Shown here in pieces: positions 34,620 through 48,000 of a stretch of 64,000 bases of DNA. The stretch is from Archegozetes longisetosus. Lineage: Eukaryota; Arthropoda; Arachnida; Sarcoptiformes; Trhypochthoniidae. Position 1 is the stretch's first letter, and each line of letters begins with the position of its first letter. Both the position numbers and the translations under genes were made by a program. The notes beneath the pieces are model-generated. The model did no database searches. It was not told the DNA's origin and worked only from the letters and a program-made list of their open reading frames with translations. The stretch spans positions 1,774,573-1,838,572 of the forward strand of contig JAEMBT020000004.1 in the NCBI GenBank assembly GCA_018873245.2, given 5' to 3'.

Positions 34620-35025
34620 CCATCTGACTTAGTGTTCCCTGAGTTGGATATGAGTGACTTCCGCAATATATCTTTGGGCTCTTATCAGCTGAAGCAAGTG
34701 CTTCTACTTTGTTGAACACACAAGTTCTTCGGGAAGTTTCAGTTTTTTAAGTAGCTAGACATACAGGGCTATTTGGTCTCAGCTCTCTGGGGACTTTAGA
34801 TGAATATTTCATGCTTCTTCGAGCGCGAATTCAGTCTTGGGACCGCTCCGCTACAAAATATTATATTTACGTTTTAGTAGATATGGCCAAACGTTGTGCC
34901 GAGTTAGTCTTGTACTGCTGCTGTCAGTGCAAATGTGGACTGAGAACGGTCGGTTGTTGTGCTCACGTTATGACTATTCTTTGGTACCATCGGCCAAGAA
35001 AGTTTGTCAGAATGCGTGCTTAAAA
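34620..35025 (+). pseudogene. Transposase C-terminus with SWIM-like finger (decayed)
   Basis: Plus-strand readings give ISLGSYQLKQ (about 34,670), LLRARIQS (34,814 on) and CQCKCGLRTVGCCAHVMTIL followed by WYHRPRKF. The pattern CxCKxGxRxVGCCxHVxxxLWYL is typical of the C-terminus of a widespread group of animal transposase-derived proteins that also carry LTLGxYQLKQA upstream. Stops and frame changes lie between the blocks. The catalytic core is absent. Confidence 0.6.
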
Positions 35026-35362
35026 ACTGTGAAAGCCAATCAGAATTGAACTAAATGTAAAGATTGAGTAAATAATTTTGTCATACTATTTTGATGAATA
35101 GTTTCTTGTGCGAGTCATGAAATGCGAAATTTATCTTTAAATTTCTTTAAGTGTCATAATTTGTACCGAAATTTAACATAAGTAACTTAAATTCATCGGA
35201 TAAATAATTGAGAAAAGTTGAATGCAAAGTAAACAATTTACGAACTCTGTCAGTAAAACGGTTAATGCAAAAGTTCATAATTTTGTTTTACCATAAGTCG
35301 GACCTAAACTGAAGTTTATAAAAGTTTTCTAAATGTTGATTATGTGAATATTAAAGTGATTC

Positions 35363-35623
35363 TTAAATATGCAAGGCGCGAAAAGCATCTATTTCTAACT
35401 TATACTTTTTTGGCCGATAGTACCTCGGATATGCGCGGTACATATCCGTGATTCCAAGTTCCGCAGAATCTTTAGATGGGATTTGCGTGACTTGGAATCT
35501 ACTGACAGCGAGCAAGATTAATGAGGTTTGAAGTTTTTTATATTTTACGCTAAAATAGTTCAAGTATACCTTAATTATTTTATAATATAACTTAATTTTA
35601 AAATATTTTACATTTTTACACAT
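35363..35623 (-). other. Minus-strand open frame of unknown nature
   Basis: 86 codons. The last 45 (LGITDMYRAYPRYYRPKKYK region) look protein-like; the first half is low-complexity. I do not recognise it, and it may be another transposon remnant. Confidence 0.25.
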
Positions 35624-38092
35624 TTCTTAGCTTTTATAAATATTTGTTTAGAACCAGCCCGCAATTATTATATATTTTAAAATGAAACTTAAGTATTATC
35701 ACTAATGATATTTCGTTGATTTTAGCTTGTAACTTCCTAAGTGATTCACCGATCTCAAAAATTTTTTCAGCTAATTGAATGTCTTGTCCTAGGCTACCAC
35801 TTAATTGGGTCACCGTTGGGGGACGTCGATTAGCCAGAGTCTATGGGTTTTGGGCATACATTTTATAAATATTATAATTCTCAAACTACTTACTACTTGT
35901 TGGAGGTTGATGAGCTACGCAAATATTTCATCCTCGTCCTGTTATTCCATAATCTCGAATCAAAGCTTCCCTGTATAGTACGTGCTTAATTTTTCTTTTT
36001 AAAAACATCAATAATCAATTAAATAAATGATGAACAAGAAATTTAATACCAGACCCAATTTTATTAAAATTTAATCTAACATATATTATCAGAAATTAAT
36101 AGTAAAATTGAAACTATAGAAAAATTATATAGACCACTTATGTTTTTCTCTCCCATTCGATCGTGCTTTGTAGAGAGACGTCATCAAATGTTTGATGGAT
36201 TTGTAGCATCAAATGGCAAACCATCCAACAAATAGTCCATGAATTGAACTGCATTCTCAAAACATGTCTTTTCCTATCTATCTGTGGCCATCCGAATGCC
36301 TGAATTGTGGTAGTGTGGTAGTCTCAAAAAGTCGTTATTTAATAGATAAATCAGAGGATTATGTTGGCTGCAGACTCCTCTATCACATCAAGGCAATACA
36401 CAATATAAGGAAACTTAAAAATCTATTAATCTTAGAAGACAATTAAGCTTTCACTTATACTTCGACACTTACGCTTTCGTTCTCTAAATCTACTATTACT
36501 CACTAATTGCATTACTGCATGTGCGTACTTAGATTTTCCAGATTTATTAGAGCCTGAGGTGACACCACCAACGATAACGCTATCTCACCGTATGTTAGAA
36601 ATTTTAGCATTTTAGTCTACCCCCTTCGGATTGAGAAAAAACGATCCACTGAATTCTCATTTATCCATTTACCACTTCATGCCATCGGACTTCTTAGAAT
36701 GAAGGCGACCAAGAATGTTGTTAAAGACCACAATCTAATTGGCCCCTAAATTATCCCAGCGGCCATGGATCTTCAACCAAATGAAAGTTAAAATTTCTCA
36801 AAAATCCAGTTATTTTTATGGGACTTTAAAAATGATTAAATTGAATTAAAAACACAAAAAATACATTTACTTAGGCGTAATTTGTCCTCCAAACCACTTA
36901 ACAACGAGCGAACAAAACAATAGCCCAAAATAAAAAATAATGGATATTTAAACTAATCTATTCTGAACACACAATGAACATAAAGACCTCACCAAAACAC
37001 GTGGGTGAGGTCTCATAAAATACGATGAGCAAACCACAAATTGTGTTAAACTTAAAACAATATGTACCCATTCATGTCCCTTTTATTTATTAAATTTTTT
37101 ATTTATTTGATAAACGGTTGAGGTTATTGAACTTCAGTTTGCATTCATTTTGAGATATCAAGTGATTTCTCAGTATTAATCATTTTGTTTGTTTAAAGCA
37201 ATTCATACACTACTTTAGGACCATAAACATTGACCACACACATTGTCATTGTACTTCAGTTTTATTTTATAAGTTTTAGAAATACTTTCAGGCATTAAGA
37301 TTTTAGATTTTGTAGAGTGTAAATCGAAAGCTATAATTTTAAGTAAAATAAAAACATTTTTATATTCAAAAACTTCACATATTATTTTTACTTATTTACT
37401 CTATTTTGTAAAATTTAAAAATATTAAAAATACTCAAGTATTGTTTGCAGAGGCGAAAACGCTTCCGGTGAGGATAATTTGCAAGAAATTTCTAACTCCT
37501 CGTAGTTATACTAACTCTAACTTAATACCTCCCACCTAAAGTTAATCTAATTCCGTAAAATCCATTAAATGCAGAAAACATTCCAGGGAACAATTAATCC
37601 TTGTCATATATAGCTTAAGTAACTGAACAATAAAGTTTTTAAAATAAAATACTTCGTGTGGACATTCTTTATATCGCAATATAGTTAAAATGCTTTATAC
37701 AATGACAAAATTTTTCAGAAGTATTTTAAATGTTTTATACATTTATTTAGACAGATTTATAGTAGTTTCTCAATTGTTATTTTCTCTCAAAAGAAAGGGT
37801 ATGTAATGCATAATTACTTTGCAGAATATTTAATTAGGTATGTTTTGATAAAAGTTTTCAACTCTAAATAGATTTCTATCATATATTAATTTATTTGGCT
37901 TTAAAGGCAATGAATGACCTGATCTATGAATAGTATTAATGAGTTGATGTTTGATTTAAAAATCTACATTCGAGTGTCACATGAAATTGCCAAACTATAG
38001 TCATGTAAGTCACTATCAATAGTATTAAATCTTTTCAAGTATTCATAAAATTTGCCATGACCAGAAAGATATTGCGTAATAATATATTAGTA
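35624..38092. other. Unassigned repeat-rich DNA
   Basis: Short protein-like stretches appear on the minus strand (around 36,170-36,290, FENAVQFMDYLLDGLPFDAT) and plus strand (around 36,540-36,610), all broken and unrecognised. The remainder is AT-rich with nothing to report. These are probably decayed transposon pieces. Confidence 0.3.
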
Positions 38093-38432
38093 TGTTTGAT
38101 GGATGCTCGGAATGGGAATGAAAAAAAAATTTTAGAATAATTGTTTTAATGTTTTTAATTAATATAATGTGTTTGAACTTCGCACACAAAATTTTAGTCG
38201 TCTGCCTCTAATTGTTTATTTTTTGGTGATCAATCAAAGTCTAGTCATGTCTAGTTCTTATCTAATTTTTAATTGAAAGTATAACTCCGGAAGAGTGGCG
38301 TCGGGTGTACGAGAAGTGGGAGGACAGAATGAATCGGTGTATTCGGGCAGTGGCGGACTACTTTTAAATAATTTGTAAAAAAATTTCAATAAAATTCTGT
38401 TTTTGATATCCATTCCGAGCTCCCGTCAAACA
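38093..38432 (+). mobile_element. Internally deleted mariner-like element, 340 bp
   Basis: It is flanked by TA (38,091-38,092 and 38,433-38,434). The ends TGTTTGATGGATGCTCGGAATGG and the inverse CCATTCCGAGCTCCCGTCAAACA form inverted repeats of about 23 bp. Inside, 38,285-38,367 encodes PEEWRRVYEKWEDRMNRCIR and then AVADYF before a stop, the C-terminal end of a mariner transposase (WxxVFxKWxxRxxKCIxxxGxYF). It is an internally deleted copy that keeps only both ends and the last ~28 codons. Confidence 0.8.
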
Positions 38433-38902
38433 TACCAATAATTTGGTTTCAAGAATTTGATTGTAAATTTCTCACTAATTGTTGCTAAATACTGTTTAGT
38501 TTGAAAGGCTTTTGAGGTTGTTTTCCAAATCATTTCCCGCTTGTTTACTGTCACTGGTCTAAGTTATCTCTTTACGTAAGAAAGTGGGAATGAATTGTAT
38601 ATGGATTCTCTCGAGTCCTTGGCTGCCTCTTTTGCTTTTGCCAAAAAGCTTTTAGGTAGCAAACCATTACCATGTAAATGATGGTTCACTCTATTTATTA
38701 TCAATTTCTCTAAAGCTTTAGAGATGACACATAGTGGAGATATTAGACGATATCATTTAATATCATTTCTATGTTTACTGTGCTTTTCTGGCTTATTTTA
38801 ATTATTGAAATTAGCAAAATTTTGGGGAATACCCTAAATCTAGACATTTATTGTAGAGCCTGAGAAGATGTTCTGAATCAATTAGATGTATATTTTTATA
38901 TA
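38433..38902. other. No recognisable content
   Basis: AT-rich spacer between the small mariner copy and the foldback MITE. Confidence 0.35.
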
Positions 38903-39772
38903 CAGGGTATAAAAGAAAAGACTCCCTAAAAGTAAAAGTTAATAACTTTTTAATTATTCGACTGATTTAAAAAATTTTTTTATTTAAAAGTAGAATAATG
39001 GGAGTTTTTTCCAGCTTTGGAATTTTTATGATTCTAGCACCCATGTCATTTATATTCGTGAAATAGTTAACATTACAGTCTATAGGAAAAAATTTTAAAT
39101 TTGAATATCTCGAAAACGCGAGCTGATATCGACACCATTTTTTCAAAATATATTTATTATATCACTATAGTCAACCTTACCAAATTTGACAGCCATTGGT
39201 CAAGAATTTTAAAAGTTATGGCTATTTTCATATTTTTCATACAGAATGTAGAATTTCAAAGTTCGTTTGTACCACATCCATAATCTAAACGGTTGGCATA
39301 TTGAGTCTATTTTATCTTAAACCCTCACATTTTTATTTATTTATTTTTCAAATTTCACTTTACTAAATAAAACAGATTAAAAGTTATTAACTTTCACTTT
39401 TACCGAGTCTATTATTTTATATTCTCTACACTCTGTATGAAAAATATGAAAATAGCCATAACTTTTAATGTTCTTGACCAATGGCTGTCAAATTTGGTAA
39501 GGTTGACTATAGTGATATAATAAATATATTTTGAAAAAATGGTGTCGATATCAGCTCGCGTTTTCAAGATATTCAAATTTAAAATTTTTCCTATAGACTG
39601 TAATGTTAACTATTTCACGAATATAAATGACATGGGTGCTAGAATCATAAAAATTCCAAAGCTGGAAAAAACTCCCATTATTCTACTTTTAAATAAAAAA
39701 AATTTTAAATCAGTCGAATAATTAAAAAGTTATTAACTTTTACTTTTAGGGAGTCTTTTCTTTTACACCCTG
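38903..39772. mobile_element. 870-bp foldback MITE (CAGGGTRT ends, TA flanks)
   Basis: TA flanks (38,901-38,902 and 39,773-39,774) enclose CAGGGTATAAAAG at the left and its inverse CTTTTACACCCTG at the right. The arms (about 38,903-39,251 and 39,426-39,772) are nearly perfect inverted copies of about 345 bp. Open frames within it, on either arm, are mirror images and not genes. The TA target and CAGGGTGT-type end suggest the IS630-Tc1-mariner superfamily. An internal, diverged copy of the element's own terminus sits at about 39,372-39,437. Confidence 0.85.
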
Positions 39773-39774
39773 TA

Positions 39775-40269
39775 ATTTAGTTATTAATTTTATCCCAGCC
39801 CTTACTCCTTTCCCCTTTCAAATTATCAATGATTTTTTTGAGTTTACCTACAGTAAGTGAGTATCGTTTGCAGTATTTGGGCTTTCATGCACATATTTTC
39901 GTATTTGTTTATCAGTGTCTTCTTCGCTTTCGATATCATATGAAGGAAACATTTGTTTCATTGCGTAATAAATTGAATCTTCGACGTCATTTTTCAAAAA
40001 ATTTTGGAATAGTGTTTATTATTCAGCTTATTATTTATTATTTCGAAGGCAGGCTCCAGTGCTGGAGTTGTGACAGAGCATTTTCAAACTTTCAACTTTT
40101 GATTTTTTTTCAAGTTCTCATAAATAATTTTTTCGCTATAGTAATGTCATTTTCTCTCAAATGTTCTTTGATACAAGCGGCGTAAACGGCTTGCAAATTT
40201 TCAGTAAACTCTAGAATCCACCAATTATTTGACTTTTCGAAAACTTTGTATTTAGGTATTACTTCATTA
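39775..40269 (-). pseudogene. Decayed coding-like stretch, unknown family
   Basis: Minus-strand readings such as VYAACIKEHLREND (about 40,185) and DVEDSIYYAMKQMFPSYDIE (about 39,990 on) look like protein but are broken by stops. The plus-strand open frame at 39,829-40,185 is probably its shadow. Unrecognised; likely a transposon remnant. Confidence 0.3.
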
Positions 40270-40273
40270 GAGG

Positions 40274-40607
40274 TGCAGAGGTTTTATTTTAACATTGTTC
40301 TCTGCTTAGTTCGACGATTAAAATTTATGTACAATTTAAAAGAAAATCAAAATTTATTTATCAAAGGAAATTTCATACAAGAGAAGGTTTAGATGTTCGA
40401 AAGATTTAGAATGTAAATATTTACTATTAATGTTAGTGTTGGTCACTCTGACAGATCACTTGCTCTTAAGAGTTTGAGAATTGAAGAGTAAGAGTCTCTT
40501 CACTTCTTTATATAGGGCCAGGAGTTGTTTGTGCATCAATAGAAAATTTTCTAGAAACGTCTATTGCTGGTCATTAACTCACCAACTGCTAATTGAGAAC
40601 ATATTAG
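40274..40607 (-). mobile_element. Solo LTR, family X copy 2, 3' portion (left of the nested insertion)
   Basis: In minus orientation this is the 3' part of an LTR whose 5' part lies at 51,550-51,740. It matches the copy at 54,483-54,990 from TCCTCAATTAG through the TATATAAAG promoter-like motif to AATAAAACCTCTGCA. GAGG (40,270-40,273) repeats at 51,741-51,744, giving a 4-bp target duplication for the whole LTR. The errantivirus-like element inserted in its middle. Confidence 0.85.
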
Positions 40608-41175
40608 TGTTACAGTTACTGGACTTACTGTTACTATTAGGACTGGACTTCTATAACTGTACTGTAAACAATGACAGTTATTCTGAAAAAACACAGTTAT
40701 AAACACCAGTACACATAAAATATTATATTTATTGATACGACATAAGTTTTGACAAATAGATGAAATACAAAAATATCAAAATTTTCCAAATAAAACCAAT
40801 ACACAAATAATAACTCAATACATCTATAGTGTGCACACTTGTTCTCTTCACCTCCAAACTCTCTTCTCTCTAAAACATAACTAACTCGTATCTAAAATAT
40901 CACTCTTTTCCTCCAACTCTCTATACTTTTTCTCTTTTTCTTCTTTAAACTTTGAAATAAAACAAAACAAACATTAAGTTTATGAAGCGTGACCCCTCAC
41001 TTGGGGCCCATGCTACATACAAACTTACATACATACATACTTACAATGCAAACCCATATCTAATACATATAATATTTAAAACTAACGCTAACTCTAACAC
41101 TAACTCTAACTCTATAACACTACATAGCAATACACTGCTATATAGCAATATAGAGCCGTCTAGTGCTCTGTAACA
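40608..41175 (-). repeat. 3' LTR of the errantivirus-like element (568 bp)
   Basis: It is bounded by TGTTACAG/CTGTAACA-type inverted ends and contains telomere-like runs of CTAACT and an ACATACATAC run. Nearly identical to 50,976-51,545. Confidence 0.92.
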
Positions 41176-41299
41176 CATCCCCCCTCCGAAATTCAGTTAT
41201 AATAATTCTCACTCGACTAATTATAATTGTTATCGATTAACATAATATAATATATACTTTAAGTAAAATAAATGGTTAGATGAAAATACGTTTGATTAA

Positions 41300-43880
41300 C
41301 TGATTACTCCGTATTTCTCAAAGATGTCGATCTTCTTCTGACGAATTCCACTAAACATTGGCCATATAAGTTGTTCTTGTCCAATCCTTGGGGTAACCCT
41401 CCTTCTAACCAATTAATGGCAGAAACCGGAATGTCAATCTGTTGTAATCTTGTTGTCTCCATTCCTTGTTGTAAATCGATGGAATATCTCACAGGTGAAG
41501 CCAATCTAAACAATAAACAATTCTTGTTCTCATGTGTGAACCATATCTTCGAATTACTCTTAATATTAATATGACCAAAGGCTACAGAATGATCTAAACA
41601 ATCCGACGGACATTTAATGATAACTTCTCTTAAATAGGCATTAAACCAATGTTTGGTCAGAAGGTGAAACGATATTTGAAGATAATCCCCATATTTAGTC
41701 AGATCTTTCAAACCCTCTTCACCTTCCCATATTCCATAATGACTGGTAAATTTAATAATTCTAAACCACTTATATTTAATTATTCCGAAAAGGATAATAA
41801 ATCCCAAAATTATTAACATTAAATTAATAACTGGATTTATCGGATCATGAACCACAGTTTCCCAATAAGTAATCGAATCTCCGGATTTGAGATTAATGCA
41901 TCAGTAAATTGTGTGTTTAAAACAATAATAGGTGAAATACCAATAATGCTATGTCCAAGCCTTATAAGCGTTATTGAAACACTAGTGAAGATGTAAAACA
42001 TTACGATTTTAGTAAATGAATGAATCAAGCCTTGCCAAGTAATTGAATTTATTGTGTGTTGTTGAATATTTTCTATTTGCAATAATCTTTCTGAAAAATC
42101 CTCCGAAGCCGTCCATAATTCATCCATAGCAGCGGTTGTCGCTCTCTGATCGAGTTGTAAATAATCTCTGAACTTATTTACGTCTATACTCTTCATATCT
42201 TCAATTTTTTCCCTTTTTACTTCTATTACTTCCTCCTCTACTTTCATTTCCTCATTAAAGAATTTTTGATCAAACAGGAATATCGGCGGTTTGCTTCGTA
42301 CTAAATCTAATCTTGAATCTCTGTATTTAAGTGGTCCATAAAGAGTATGTGATTCTGTTTTTAAATAACAACTTGTATCAACCGTAACTTCTTCAGCCCA
42401 TTCTACTAGTGATCGCCCTTTTGATCCAATATTCTGACAAATAACATCAAAACTAGGAATGACATCTTTATGCAAGATCCAGGTATCATCAGTTATTCGA
42501 ATCGGTTGGTACTGCTCTTTCAGGGATAACTCAAACTGACAAAATTTCTTCACATAATTTGTGTCCCAATTCCATAAAGAAATGGTGCAAGCACTGATTG
42601 TTTGAATCAAAGATGGATCCATGGAGTAACATAAATTTTCCCCACTAATTGTTATACAACTAAAGGTTGCTAAATCGATCTCACCATATAGTTTAATATT
42701 TTCTTCATCCGTTAACCAACATCGATCTTTAAGAGATAAAGTTATAAAGGTCTCAGTAGAATTCAGACGTCCAAACCATTGACAGTATTTTTCGTTGCAT
42801 GGAATAGGCGAAGCAATCGGTTTCAAAATATTGAAATGAGTTTTAGTCTTAATCGTTTGTAAAGGAATTGAGAGTCTTAACATTAATCCATCAGGTAACA
42901 GGGAAAACTTAATTAGCGGTAAAACATAATACAAATCCAAATTACTTTCATCGATTCCAAGTAAATATAAAGGTGCCACATTAGCTTTAACTTTAATTAA
43001 AATTTCTTTAAGTTCATCAGGTGATAACAGATTAGACGGTAGAATTCCACGTCGTAATTGAATTAATGATTCTTCAATATCTTCGACAGACTGACTGTAT
43101 AACGAGAGATTATATAGAGAAATCAATGCACTAACAATAGCATCATTCATTTTTCTTTCCATTGAGTTAAAAATAGTTACTGCTGACGACATGTCATATA
43201 TCAATCTATAAAGAGCCTTTACTTCATATTCCAAGAAACTGATATGTTCGGCCACCTCCGAAAAAGCTTGATTCACTCTTTCAACATTTGCTCGAATAAC
43301 TTTAGTCAGCCCTATTAATTGTTTCTTGAGAGTAGCAGTTTGTCTTCTTCCTTCCTTTACCATTGAGGAAAGTATTGAATATTTTTCATTGAGGTCATGT
43401 ATGTCTTTCGAGGTTGCAGTTCCAAATAGAAACGAAAGTGCATCTCCGATTATCGGTACTACACTATCAGACCTTTTCCTCCTGGAAATCCATGAATGAA
43501 TTGTTTGTTGTTTAATGAGATCTTCAAATTTCCGATGTAATATGTTCTTAAATCCTTCAGATGCCTCGAAGGCCGCGTTCATCAAATAATTATATCTATC
43601 GCACATAGGTTGAAGTGCTAAAGCACTATAAATATCTTTTGCACAATTTAACGATACTTGTGGTAAACTGAAATTTGAAGTCAGTATACTTGGAAATTCA
43701 ATTTGAATAATCTGTGTCCAGTATCCACTAAATATGAATGCTCGACCAAACTGAGTAATTTTTAACCCATGAGAACCTGTAGTCAATAGGTGAGTTTGAT
43801 TTTGCAACGGAGAGATTATGGCTTCTAATACTCCGCCGTAAGCAAGACAAATAATCAACAAAGGAGGTTTAATTAACTTC
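41300..43880 (-). mobile_element. env region of the errantivirus-like element (F-type glycoprotein)
   Basis: The long frame has a signal-peptide-like start, a basic furin-type site followed by a hydrophobic fusion-peptide-like stretch, a long heptad-rich helix, and hydrophobic membrane segments toward the C-terminus. This is the plan of the baculovirus-F/errantivirus Env family. It is mostly open, with about one break. Confidence 0.85.
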
Positions 43881-43882
43881 AT

Positions 43883-45065
43883 ATTTCCTCGTTTCGTTCA
43901 CTTTCTAATTTTTTCAAAGCTTCCCTTCCGATGTTGTTCACGCAAAAACAAGAGTAATACTAACATTCATAGCGATTAGATCGGCTATAAATATATCTGT
44001 TTCGTAATCAATTGTATTATTTTTATAACTCAACTTATTTGAAGTATCTATTACAATAATATACGAATATTAGCAAAATAAACAAAGTATAAGTATAAAA
44101 TAAGTATTGGATAAGGAATGTGTTTGAATCTAAACAAAGCAATTCTATCCTTAACTGTATCATAATAAATTTTGTTGTAAATTTAAGTATTGAATCCCAA
44201 ATACCTTTAGAATCCGCTTCAAGTCTATCTACACTGATTACCCTAAAAGGTTTTCCTATCAGATCTTACCGTATTTATCTTATACAATTAAATTTTAATC
44301 AAAAAAAGAGAGCGAAATGCGACATATAGTCGCATTGTAATCTCTCTGATTAGATTGTGATCGAATAAGTATGAAATGAAACATATAGTTTCATTGTACT
44401 CTCACACTTATTACTAAATATCATTTGAATATTAGAAGACTTTTTCTAAGTATTCATTTAAATTCTAATAATAACAATAGTTCTCATTTGGATACAGTTA
44501 ATGTTGACATAAGTCCGACATTCAAGCATCAACTTTCTCCAAATAAACTATAACCATCTAACTTCTCAGAAAAATTGACTTTAAAATAATAATGCGTACG
44601 CTTTCTTCATCATATTCTTATTATTTTTGTATAGCACATGCAACATGATATGCAAACAATTGCTTACATTAATAAAATACTAAATAAACAATGATTCAAA
44701 AGTTTTCACAGCTGGATCTGACATTCTAATTACATATTCTTAGAATTGTGGTTAAATTTTCGTTACATTCGTTGTTACTGTTAAATGACTCATAAGGATT
44801 TTGGATTCATTATCTATTTTATATAAACATTCATTCTATCTAAAAACATCGCTATCTCAAAAACATTCCTTTAAATGGGTTCTTTTTTTTTAAAATATCC
44901 TTCACATAACCAAAATTAGTGTATAGTGTAATATAAAGTTCAATAACACAAACCATCTAAGTTAATATAAAAGAATTTATCATACGTGAGGTTATAATAT
45001 AAGTTTAAAAGAATTTAAAAGAATATAATTGAAAATTAGAACATATAGTAATTATATAATGAAAA
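43883..45065. other. Spacer between pol and env of the errantivirus-like element
   Basis: About 1.2 kb of AT-rich sequence without a supported gene. Errantiviruses usually have little space here, so this stretch is longer than expected. It may contain the env splice acceptor. A plus-strand open frame (44,120-44,329) has no motifs. Confidence 0.4.
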
Positions 45066-45069
45066 CCTT

Positions 45070-48000
45070 TTAGTAAAGAACATATTCTCCCAATTTTTTG
45101 GGAGTCCTAATTATTCGTCCAGCTCTTGTAACATTTTTATCATTCTCATTATCTCGGAATTCAGAGAATGATATTTCTTCTGTCTTTGAGTCATTTTCTG
45201 GGGTAAGATCTATCTCCTCATCTGAGACTATATTATCGCTTTTATAATATATTTCAGTCTCACTATCACTATTAGTGTCATATGAATCAATTTCAGATTC
45301 TAAAAGCTGAATGTCGGCTACATACTTCTTAGGAAGTGGGTGAGACTTAAGAAAATCATAATCTTTGGAATAGTACAGTTCCATCAAACGAACATTTACT
45401 TTCCTATGAATATTTGGATTAACTACGTCTTGTAGTATGTAAAGACTGGGGCTCACTCTCATAATAACCAAATATGGGCCTTCAAATTTACTTTGCAAGG
45501 CTCTATGTTTATTAATGTCTAGATGTCTATTTCGAATTAAAACTAGATCTCCAATCAAATATATTGGTTGTCTGTGATTGTCGTTATACCTAAGAGCAGC
45601 TCTCTTCTGTTTTAGTTTTATTCGTTTTTAGCTTTGTCTAATTCCTTTTTATATTTTAATTTTGCCTTTTCACCGAAAATATTGAAAGATTTTGGGGTTA
45701 GTTTTTTATACCCTAATTCTAGGTCCAAATAAGAGTAAGGACTACGATTATAAAGTAGTTCAAAAGGACTTCTTTTGGTGGTGGCATTTATTTTGGTATT
45801 TAAACTGTATCGACATGAAGGAATCAATAAATCCCAATCGGTATCTTGTGTGTAACAATTAGTGCGTAGATATTCTTTAATTACAGCATTCGTTCGCTCA
45901 ACTAGCCCTTGACACTGAGGGTTAAAACCGCTAGTGAATTTTTGTATAGTGGGTATGAATGAAATCATCGCACTTACTATATCACTTAAAAATACCGCTC
46001 CACGATCGCTTTGCAATACCTTAGGGGGAGAATGTCGAGTAATGATATCCTCATACAGGAATTTAGCGATATTATAGGAATCTTGTTTTGGTATGGCACG
46101 CATTTCCACATATTTTGTTAAGTAATCGATGGCTACTACCACATATTTATTCTTTCGAGGGGTCTCATCTAAAGGTCCCAAAATGTCAATCTCAACTCTA
46201 GAAAAGGGATTGTCCACCTCAATTAACTGACAATTTCCTGGACTTAATTTCCTATTAATTTTATTTAGCTGACATTCGTGACAACTTTTAACAAACTCTT
46301 CAACTTGACTGTATAAATTTTTCCAGTAATATTTGTCTCTTATCTTGTTATAAGTCACATTTGCTCCAAAATGTCCGCTCAGTGGACTACAATGCTTCTC
46401 AGCAATAACCTCATTTCTAAATTTTCTTGGTAGATAGAGATTATAATGGGTAATTCCATCTATTTCTACAATTCTGTAGAGAATCTTATCTTCTAAACCC
46501 ATAATATATCTGTTGTCCTCTAATTTCCCATTTTCAAACATTGAGATAATAGGGCTAATTTCATCATCCTGCCTTTGTTCTTGTGCCATATCATAAACCT
46601 GAAATTTTTACACTTAAAAATTTTAAAACCAACTTCTGGCTCATCAAACTCTGTTGATTTATTATCTATTGGTAGTCTGGATAAACAATCTGCCTGACAG
46701 GTATATTTAGGAGACCTGTATTTGATATCAAAATCAAAATCAGATAAATATTGTGTCCAACGAAATAAACGACTGTTTACTTTTTTCGTATTTCTAATCC
46801 AATGAATACTGGAATGATCTGTTATCAGTGTAAAATGTCTTCCCATTAAATAGGGTCTAAATTCATTGATTGAATAATATACGGCAAAATATTCTTTGTC
46901 ACAAATTGGCCAATTCTTTTGATAGCCTGTTAAAGTTTTGCTAACATAACTCACAACTTTTTCTTCCTTTTCCTCATGTATCTGACACAAACAACCTCCT
47001 ATACCATAATCTGAGGCATCAGTCTTAACAACTATGGGTAAATTGTCATCAAAATGAGCTAAGATTTTTGCATTAGTTAAAGACATTTTCAATTGTTCAA
47101 ACGCTTTATCATGTTCTTCGTTCCAAACGTATTTAGTATTTTTATTCAACAAGTTATAAAGGGGTCTAGCGATTACGCTACAATGATTAATGTGGTCTCT
47201 ATTAAAGTTTATACAACCCAAAAAACTTTGTAATTGTTTAACATTTTGGGGTTTAGGCATTTTAACTATCGATTCAACCTTTTTGGGGTCGAGACCAATG
47301 CCCTCTTCACTTACTCTAAACCCTAAAAATCTATAGATTTCATACCAAATTCACATTTAGTTGCTTTAATTTTCAAGTTATACTTCTTGAACCGTTCGAA
47401 AACTAATCTGAGTCTGTCTAAAAATTCCTGAAAATCAGTTGCAAAAATTATACAATCATCGATATAATTTATTACTTTTTCCCAAACCAATCCTGCTAGC
47501 ACACAATTAAGAGTTCTTGAAAAACAACTTGGAGAGTTTTTAACCCTTGAGCTAAGACCACAAATTGATAATGACCTGAATCTGTACTAAAAGCTGTTTT
47601 TTGTTGGCTATCTTCATCTAAAGCCACTTGTGAGAAGCCACTTGTTAAGTCAATTTTGGCAAAATATTTTGATCCATTTAAAGATGATAGCACACTCTTT
47701 ACTGGAGGAATCGGGAAAATATCTGCTTTTGTTACTGAGTTTAATTTTCTATAATCTAAAACTAAACGAACTCCATCCGGTTTCGGACAAAGTAAGACTG
47801 GACTATTATAGGGTGAAGTTGAATCGATTACAATACCAGCATCAATTAAGTGTTTAACTTGCTTTCTGATATATTCCTTTTCAATATTCGACAATTTGTA
47901 ATTAGGTATATTAATGGGAGGACCTTCAGTTAAAATCTTATGTTTAATTACATTACAATAGCCTAAGTCTAAATCATGTTTGCTAAAGACTGATTTGTAA

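Noticed and set aside
34337-34666. 109-codon minus-strand open frame over the GC-rich block
   Set aside because: It has no domain; GC-rich sequence lowers stop frequency, and the plus strand has an overlapping frame of similar quality.
36264-36446. 60-codon plus-strand open frame
   Set aside because: No recognised motif. A minus-strand reading nearby looks more protein-like, though also unidentified.
39101-39721. Two 60-codon plus-strand open frames
   Set aside because: They lie on the two arms of the 870-bp foldback MITE and arise from the inverted repeat, not from genes.
41080-41160. CTAACT-rich runs as possible interstitial telomere repeats
   Set aside because: They are short and irregular, and are copied exactly in both LTRs, so they belong to the retroelement.
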